Below are positions 58,962 to 64,000 of a stretch of 64,000 nucleotides of DNA, piece by piece (position 1 is the stretch's first letter; every line of letters starts with the position of its first letter). The stretch covers positions 1 through 64,000 of the forward strand of contig NZ_FNEE01000022.1 in assembly GCF_900099905.1 (NCBI RefSeq). The letters are read 5' to 3'. A program made the position numbers and the translations under genes. This DNA comes from Mesorhizobium muleiense (GTDB lineage: Bacteria > Pseudomonadota > Alphaproteobacteria > Rhizobiales > Rhizobiaceae). Below the pieces are notes generated by a model, which did not search any database, was not told the origin of the DNA, and saw nothing but the letters and a program-made list of their open reading frames with translations.

Positions 58962-60020
58962 ATGAAATTTCTGCTTGCCACCGCCACCGCTGCGTTGATG
59001 GCGCTGTCCATCGGCTCCGCCTATTCCACCGACCTCGCGCCGCTCAATTCCGACACCGAAAAGGACCGCATCGACTGGTCGCAACTCGAGGCCAAGTTCG
59101 GCGCGTTGCCCAAGCTGCCCGACGGCACCAGGGCGGGCGCCGTCTCCAAGACGCTGACCAACGAATACTGGCGCTCGCTGGGTGAGGGCTACAAGTCGTT
59201 CGGCGATCGCGTCGGCGTTCCGGTCGTCTATCAGGCGGCGCAAAGCGAGGGCGACCAGCTCGGCCAGCTGACAATCGCCGAAGGCCTGGTCACGCAAGGC
59301 TACAACGTGCTGCTCGTCTCACCGCAGACCGACTCCAACCTGCAGCCGATCATGGAACAGGCCAAGGCCGCCAACGTGCCGGTGGTCAATGTCAATGACG
59401 CGGTCATCCCGCAGGCCGAGCACTATGTCGGCAATGTCCAGCGCGACAATGGCGTGCGCGTCGCCAAATGGTTCATCAAGAACCGGCCGGATGGCGGCAA
59501 GGTCGCCATCGTCGAAGGCCAGGCCGGCGTCTATGCCGCAGTCCAGCGCACGGATGGCTTCAAGACCACGATCACCGAGACCGGCAAGTTCGAGGTCGTC
59601 GCCAGCGTGCCCGGCAACTGGGATCGCCAGACCTCCTACGACGCTGCCAGCAACATCCTGCAGCAGCACCCCGACCTGATCGGCTTCTATGCCAACAATG
59701 ACGGCATGGCACTGGGCATCGTCGAGGCGGTCAAGGCCGCCGGCCTGCAGGACAAGGTCGCCGTCTTCGGCACCGACGGCATCTCCGACGCCTATGCCTC
59801 GATCCGCGCCGGCGAGCTGACCGGCACTGTCGATAGCTTCCCGGTGCTGACCGGCGAGGTGGCGCTGGAATCGGCGCTGCGGCTGGTGGCCGGGCAGAAG
59901 CTGCCGCGCGTCGTCGCCACGCCGCAGGCGCTTATCACCAAGGACAATGCCGACCGCTATTCCGGCGCCGGCGACGCCGTGCGCAAGGCGCTGCTCGAGG
60001 ACGCGGCGGCGGGCAATTAA
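58962..60020 (+). CDS. RbsB-type sugar-binding protein
   Basis: 352 residues. Signal peptide to about 22, Peripla_BP_4 fold: EYWRSLGEGYKSFGDRVGVP near the start, LLVSPQTDSNLQPIMEQAKA, GFYANNDGMALGIVEAVKAA. It gives the importer its specificity. It is followed by the ATPase and permease genes. GGGAGGAAAG precedes the ATG. Confidence 0.92.
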   Translation: MKFLLATATAALMALSIGSAYSTDLAPLNSDTEKDRIDWSQLEAKFGALPKLPDGTRAGAVSKTLTNEYWRSLGEGYKSFGDRVGVPVVYQAAQSEGDQLGQLTIAEGLVTQGYNVLLVSPQTDSNLQPIMEQAKAANVPVVNVNDAVIPQAEHYVGNVQRDNGVRVAKWFIKNRPDGGKVAIVEGQAGVYAAVQRTDGFKTTITETGKFEVVASVPGNWDRQTSYDAASNILQQHPDLIGFYANNDGMALGIVEAVKAAGLQDKVAVFGTDGISDAYASIRAGELTGTVDSFPVLTGEVALESALRLVAGQKLPRVVATPQALITKDNADRYSGAGDAVRKALLEDAAAGN

Positions 60021-60076
60021 GAGCAGGACTGCGGGTGCCGGCCGGGCTGGCGCCCTTTGCCTGGAGAATAGAACCA

Positions 60077-61630
60077 ATGTCTGTCCCGCGGCTGCAATTC
60101 GAGGGCATTTCCAAGGTGTTTCCGGCGGTGCGGGCGCTGAGCGATGTGTCCTTTTCCGTCGGCGCGGGCGAAATCCATGGCCTGCTCGGTGAGAACGGCG
60201 CCGGCAAATCGACGCTGCTGCGCATCCTGTCGGGGGTCTACAGGCCGACCGCCGGAAGCGTGCTGATCGACGGCAGACCGGTGGCGCTGAACAATCCGGT
60301 CGCGGCGCGCGCCGCGGGCGTCGCCATGATCCATCAGGAATTGCAGCAGGTGCCGCATCTCAGCGTCGCCCAGAACATGTTCCTCGGCCATCCGCTGACG
60401 CGCGGCGGCATCTTCGTCGCCCGCCGCGAGCAGGAACGCCGCGCCGCGGAAGCCCTTGCCGCCCTCGATCCGACCATCGATCCGGCAGTCCCGCTCGGCA
60501 GCCTGAAGGTTGCGCAGCGGCAGATCGTCGAGATCGCCCGGGCGCTGCTCGATCGGGCGCGCGTCGTGGCGATGGACGAGCCGACATCGAGCCTGACGCC
60601 GAGCGAGTTCGAGCGGCTGGCCGAAGTCATTGCCGGGCTGGCGCGCGACGGTGTCGCGGTCGTCTATGTCTCGCACAAGCTGGACGAGGTGTTCGGCATC
60701 TGCCAGCGCGCCACAATCATGCGCGACGGCGTCGTGGTCGGATCCGTCGATCTGGCGCAAATGTCGGAAAAAGCCGTCGTTTCGATGATGGTCGGCCGCG
60801 AGCTTGCCCAGGAACAGCACCGTTCGCACATCTCGAGCGAGGTCAGGCTGAGCGTGCGTGGCCTCGCCTCGGCGACAAAAGTCCGTAACGTCTCGTTCGA
60901 CCTGCACCGCGGCGAGGTGCTGGGCATTGCCGGCCTGGTCGGCTCGGGCCGCACCGAACTGCTGCGGCTGCTGGCCGGCGCCGACCGCGCCTCGTCGGGC
61001 AGGGTCGAGATCGACGGCAAGGCCATAAAACTCGCCAATCCGCGCGACGCCATCGCCGCCGGCATCGGCCTGGTGCCGGAGGAGCGCAAGCGCGAAGGCA
61101 TCGTGCCGTTGCGGTCGATCTCCAGCAATATGGCGCTGGCCTCGATGGGCGTGTTCGCACCGCGCGGCGTTATCGATCACACCAGGCTGAAACGGGTCGC
61201 GGCCGAGAAGATGAAGCGGGTCAATTTGCGCCCGTTCCTGCTCGACCGGCCGATCCGGCTGTTCAGCGGCGGCAACCAGCAGAAGGCGATCATCGGCCGC
61301 TGGCTGGCGGCGGGAACGCGCATCCTTTTGTTCGATGAGCCGACGCGCGGCATCGATATCGGCGCCAAGGCGGAGATCTACCATTTGATCGAGGAGCTTG
61401 CCGCCGAAGGCCATTCGGTCGTCGTCGTGTCGTCCGAGCTTCCCGAGGTGATCCGGCTCGCCGACCGCGTGCTGGTCATGCGCGATGGCACGGTCGCCGC
61501 CGAGCTCGACCGGGCTGATCTCAGCGAACAGGCGATCGCGGCGCACGCCATACCCCAATCGGAGACGCAAGGCCGGCAAGGCGCAAGGCCATCGGGCCAG
61601 CAAGGCATAACGGACAGGACGAGCGGATGA
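60077..61630 (+). CDS. RbsA/MglA-type tandem-domain sugar ABC ATPase
   Basis: 517 residues, two ATPase halves. Half 1: Walker A GENGAGKSTLLR, VAQRQIVEIARAL. Half 2: GIAGLVGSGRTELLRLL (degenerate Walker A, normal in this family), FSGGNQQKAIIGRWL. ATG at 60077 with GGAG upstream. It overlaps the permease gene by 4 bp. Confidence 0.94.
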   Translation: MSVPRLQFEGISKVFPAVRALSDVSFSVGAGEIHGLLGENGAGKSTLLRILSGVYRPTAGSVLIDGRPVALNNPVAARAAGVAMIHQELQQVPHLSVAQNMFLGHPLTRGGIFVARREQERRAAEALAALDPTIDPAVPLGSLKVAQRQIVEIARALLDRARVVAMDEPTSSLTPSEFERLAEVIAGLARDGVAVVYVSHKLDEVFGICQRATIMRDGVVVGSVDLAQMSEKAVVSMMVGRELAQEQHRSHISSEVRLSVRGLASATKVRNVSFDLHRGEVLGIAGLVGSGRTELLRLLAGADRASSGRVEIDGKAIKLANPRDAIAAGIGLVPEERKREGIVPLRSISSNMALASMGVFAPRGVIDHTRLKRVAAEKMKRVNLRPFLLDRPIRLFSGGNQQKAIIGRWLAAGTRILLFDEPTRGIDIGAKAEIYHLIEELAAEGHSVVVVSSELPEVIRLADRVLVMRDGTVAAELDRADLSEQAIAAHAIPQSETQGRQGARPSGQQGITDRTSG

Positions 61631-62604
61631 CTGATGTAACCGAACACACAGCAGCGCGCCCACGGGCTGAATTCCTGCACCGGTTTTCGTTGCGCGACGC
61701 CGGCACGCTGATCGGCCTGGTGGTGATCCTCGCCGTCTTCGGTGCGCTGGTCCCGGGCTTCTTTGCCGAGCGCAATTTGATCAACATCCTGCAGCAGTCG
61801 AGCATCAACGCCTGCCTGGCGTTGGGCATGACGCTGGTGATCATCTCGGGCGGCATCGATCTGTCGGTCGGGCCGACGGCAGCCCTTTCGGCCGTCATCT
61901 CGGCCTCGATGCTGGTTGCCGGCGTGCCGTTCCCGCTGGCCATCGCCGCCGGCTTCGCCATCGGCCTCGTCTGCGGCCTGCTCAATGGCGTGCTGGTCGC
62001 CTATGTCGGGCTGCAGCCTTTCATCGTCACACTGGGAACGCTCAGCACCTACCGGGCGCTGGCGCTGATCTATACCGGCGGCAATCCGGTGCTCGGCCTG
62101 CCAGCCGGCTTCCGCGCCATCTTCAACGGCTCGCTGTTCGGATTGCCACTGGCGGTCATCATCGTGGCCGTGGTCGCGCTGATCGCCTGGATCATCCTCA
62201 AGAAGACGCCTTTCGGCGAATATCTGCTCGCCGTCGGCGGCAATGAGGAGGCGGCCTACATAGCCGGCGTGCCGATCGCTCGCACCAAGATCGCCGCCTA
62301 CATGATCTCGGGCCTGCTGGCGGCCCTTGCCGCGCAGATCCTGATCGGACGGCTGGGTGCCGCTGAGCCCATTCTCGGCAATCTCTGGGAGCTCGATGCC
62401 ATTGCCGCGGCGGCCATCGGCGGCGCCTCGCTGATGGGCGGCAAGGGCAGCGTCGTCGGCACCATCCTGGGCGCCGTCATCCTCGGCACCATGCGCAACG
62501 GCCTGACGCTGATGAATGTCCAGTCCTTCTATCAGCTCTTGGCAACTGGCCTTATAATCCTCGCCGCGATGCTCATCGATCGCGTGACGAGGGGACGTGG
62601 ATGA
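61627..62604 (+). CDS. RbsC-type sugar ABC permease
   Basis: 325 residues, 8-10 membrane helices, BPD_transp_2 family (LALGMTLVIISGGIDLSVGP; FGEYLLAVGGNEEAAYIAGV; AIGGASLMGGKGSVVGTILG). ATGA overlap with the ATPase before it and with the regulator after it. Forms the channel of the importer. Confidence 0.94.
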   Translation: MTDVTEHTAARPRAEFLHRFSLRDAGTLIGLVVILAVFGALVPGFFAERNLINILQQSSINACLALGMTLVIISGGIDLSVGPTAALSAVISASMLVAGVPFPLAIAAGFAIGLVCGLLNGVLVAYVGLQPFIVTLGTLSTYRALALIYTGGNPVLGLPAGFRAIFNGSLFGLPLAVIIVAVVALIAWIILKKTPFGEYLLAVGGNEEAAYIAGVPIARTKIAAYMISGLLAALAAQILIGRLGAAEPILGNLWELDAIAAAAIGGASLMGGKGSVVGTILGAVILGTMRNGLTLMNVQSFYQLLATGLIILAAMLIDRVTRGRG

Positions 62605-63479
62605 CCTTGACCAGCCTGGATCTGAAAGCAGTAGGACCGCGGATCCGCATGATGATGCCGCATTTGACACCGCTCGAGGCGAAGGTGGTGGAAACCGTGT
62701 TCGGACGGCGCGGCTTCGACGAGACCATTCCGCTCAAGCAGATCGCCGAAGAAGCCGGCGTGTCGGAGGCGATGGTGGTGAAGATCGCCAAGAAACTGGG
62801 CTTTTCCGGCTATCGCGACTTCCGCACCGCGGTTTATGAATACAGCCGCCTGCCGACCGCCGAAATGCACCAGGAACTGTCGGTCGACGACAGCTCGGCC
62901 GAGATCGTCCAAAAAGTGTTCCGCACCTCGATCCAGGCGCTGGAGGAAACGCTGGCGATCCTCGACATGGACGATTTCGACCGCGCCGCCGATCTTTTGT
63001 ACCGCGCCAGGAACCGCGATTTCTATGGCGTCGGCGGTTCGGCGCAGATCGCGCGCGACGTCTCGCACAAATTCCTGCGCATCGGCATCCGCGCATCCGT
63101 CTACGACGATTCGCACATGATGCTGATGTCGGCCTCGCTGCTCGGCGCCGACGACATCGCGGTCGGCTTCTCGCATTCCGGCAACACCAGCGCCGTCATC
63201 GATGCCATCCATCTCGCCCGCAAGAGCGGTGCGCGGACGCTGGCGATCACCAATTACGACAACTCGCCGCTGGCCGCCGTCGCCGACATCGTGCTGTGCT
63301 CGACCGCGCAGGGCTCGCCATTGATGGGCGAGAATGCGGCGGCGCGCATCGCCCAGCTCAACATTCTCGACGCGCTGTTCGTCGCGGTGGCACAGCGCGA
63401 CTACCAGGCGGCGGAGCGCAATCTCGGCCGCACGATGTCGGCGGTGACGTCGAAACGCCGGGACAAGGGCGGTTCATGA
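62601..63479 (+). CDS. RpiR/MurR-family regulator with SIS domain
   Basis: 292 residues. N-terminal HTH_6 (IPLKQIAEEAGVSEAMVVKI, AKKLGFSGYRDFR) and C-terminal SIS sugar-phosphate domain (YGVGGSAQIARDVSHKFLRI; GFSHSGNTSAVIDAIHLARK). It senses a sugar phosphate and probably controls this operon. Starts by ATGA overlap with the permease gene. Its stop lies in a 20-bp duplication. Confidence 0.92.
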   Translation: MTLTSLDLKAVGPRIRMMMPHLTPLEAKVVETVFGRRGFDETIPLKQIAEEAGVSEAMVVKIAKKLGFSGYRDFRTAVYEYSRLPTAEMHQELSVDDSSAEIVQKVFRTSIQALEETLAILDMDDFDRAADLLYRARNRDFYGVGGSAQIARDVSHKFLRIGIRASVYDDSHMMLMSASLLGADDIAVGFSHSGNTSAVIDAIHLARKSGARTLAITNYDNSPLAAVADIVLCSTAQGSPLMGENAAARIAQLNILDALFVAVAQRDYQAAERNLGRTMSAVTSKRRDKGGS

Positions 63480-63507
63480 AAGATTGGGGCGGCTCATGAA
63501 AGATCGG
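63468..63507 (+). repeat. 20-bp tandem duplication across a stop codon
   Basis: ggcggttcatgaaagattgg then ggcggctcatgaaagatcgg (18 of 20 identical). The first copy contains the stop of the RpiR gene. The second copy puts the GGGG site in front of the next start. Confidence 0.85.
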
Positions 63508-63512
63508 GGCAA

Positions 63513-64000
63513 ATGACGGCTCCGCTGGTCACCGTGTTCGGCAGCCTGCATTACGACATCATGGTCGAAGCGCCTGACCGCCCGCGCAAGGGCGAAACCG
63601 TAACCGGCCATGCCTGGCAGCCGAAATGCGGCGGCAAGGGCGGCAACCAGGCGGTCTCGGCGGCGCGGGCCGGCGTGCGCTCGGCAATGATCGGCGCCGT
63701 CGGCGATGACGATTTCGGCCGCGCGCTTGTCGGCAATCTCGCGCGCCGCGGCGTCGACAGCCGCTTCGTGCGGGTCGCACCTGGCGCCGGCTCGGGCATG
63801 AGCGTGGCGATCTTCGACGCCGGCGGCGATTATGGCGCGGTGATCGTCTCGGGCAGCAATCTCACCTTGGGCGAGAACGACATCGTGGCCGCGACCGAGA
63901 TGGTTGCGCAAACGGCGGTGCTGCTGCTGCAGAACGAGGTGCCGGAAGCCGCCAACATTGCCGCAGCGCGGGCGGTGAAGGCGCATGGCGGCCGCGTCGT
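63513..64000 (+). CDS. PfkB-family sugar kinase (ribokinase-like), cut by the window end
   Basis: 162 residues are visible. The N-terminal VTVFGSLHYDIMVEAPDRPR, KGETVTGHAWQPKCGGKGGN and AARAGVRSAMIGAVGDDDFG match ribokinase; GGKGGNQA is the sugar-binding motif. The catalytic C-terminus lies outside the window. It would phosphorylate the imported sugar. Start at 63513 after GGGGCAA. Confidence 0.9.
   Translation, partial: MTAPLVTVFGSLHYDIMVEAPDRPRKGETVTGHAWQPKCGGKGGNQAVSAARAGVRSAMIGAVGDDDFGRALVGNLARRGVDSRFVRVAPGAGSGMSVAIFDAGGDYGAVIVSGSNLTLGENDIVAATEMVAQTAVLLLQNEVPEAANIAAARAVKAHGGRV

Noticed and set aside
60017..61663. 548-codon minus frame opposite the RbsA-type gene
   Set aside because: Antisense shadow; the + strand has intact ABC motifs.
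1..64000. tRNA, rRNA or known riboswitches
   Set aside because: Intergenic stretches were read for cloverleaf arms and conserved loops; none recognised by eye, though a covariance-model scan was not possible.

Overview
The window is GC-rich chromosomal DNA from an alphaproteobacterium of the order Hyphomicrobiales, most like Mesorhizobium or a close relative. Supporting signs are a GTTC-N7-GTTC type LexA box before dinB, a TTAA-N7-TTAAC CtrA-type box, a dmeR-dmeF metal efflux pair, a DUF2285 protein, a DUF6456 protein, and many short palindromic intergenic repeats of the kind scattered through rhizobial genomes. No rRNA, tRNA, CRISPR array, complete insertion sequence or complete prophage was seen.

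Layout. 1-2.1 kb: remnant of an ABC permease and a secreted beta-lactamase-fold hydrolase. 2.4-6.2 kb (minus): a four-gene molybdenum hydroxylase operon (FAD, 2Fe-2S and Mo subunits plus a MoaD-like protein). 6.4-10.3 kb: a membrane protein, a small protein, and a GGDEF-EAL enzyme paired with a periplasmic SUOX-fold protein. 10.6-12.7 kb: slipin and NfeD protease. 12.9-18.6 kb: 2OG oxygenase, PstS-like protein with a Na/Pi cotransporter, rRNA pseudouridine synthase, and a small protein. 18.9-22.1 kb: dmeRF and a CPA2 K+/H+ antiporter. 22.3-26.7 kb: two VOC proteins, an ECF sigma factor with SnoaL tail, an AraC regulator and a DUF1330-methyltransferase fusion. 26.8-31.6 kb: Tat-exported sulfite-oxidase-like enzyme, DUF1326 and DUF2182 proteins, and a FAD-Rieske oxidoreductase. 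31.7-34.7 kb: SOS-controlled DNA polymerase IV, an acetyltransferase and a secreted protein. 34.7-38.9 kb: an accessory regulatory island (S24 repressor, zinc-finger, GcrA-like, DUF6456 and DUF2285 proteins) in which two promoters share an identical 21-bp box. 39-41.9 kb: efp and epmA, a DUF559 protein and a DUF922 protease. 42-43 kb: a deletion scar joining the start of an FMN reductase to an orphan SsuB-like ATPase. 43-50 kb: O-acyltransferase, SPW protein, PhnA-like protein, small secreted protein, an unknown protein and an AI-2E family exporter. 50.2-56.4 kb (minus): a lipid-metabolism locus whose four enzyme types match E. coli ynbABCD, with an extra PlsC-type acyltransferase and a membrane protein. 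56.5-57.8 kb: an orphan nucleotidyltransferase behind twin palindromes. 57.9-64 kb: a sugar operon (isomerase/epimerase, RbsB/A/C-type ABC importer, RpiR regulator, ribokinase) that runs off the window.

The most unusual sequence-level feature is the decoration of 3' gene ends. Two copies of a roughly 240-bp palindromic element start exactly at TGA stop codons, with the inner core inverted between copies. Short tandem arrays (8, 15 or 20 bp) straddle the stop codons of at least five other genes, and a repeat-derived tail has been added to the acyltransferase. The most interesting possible systems are the ynb-like lipid locus, the S24-controlled regulatory island and the nucleotidyltransferase with its twin palindromes.
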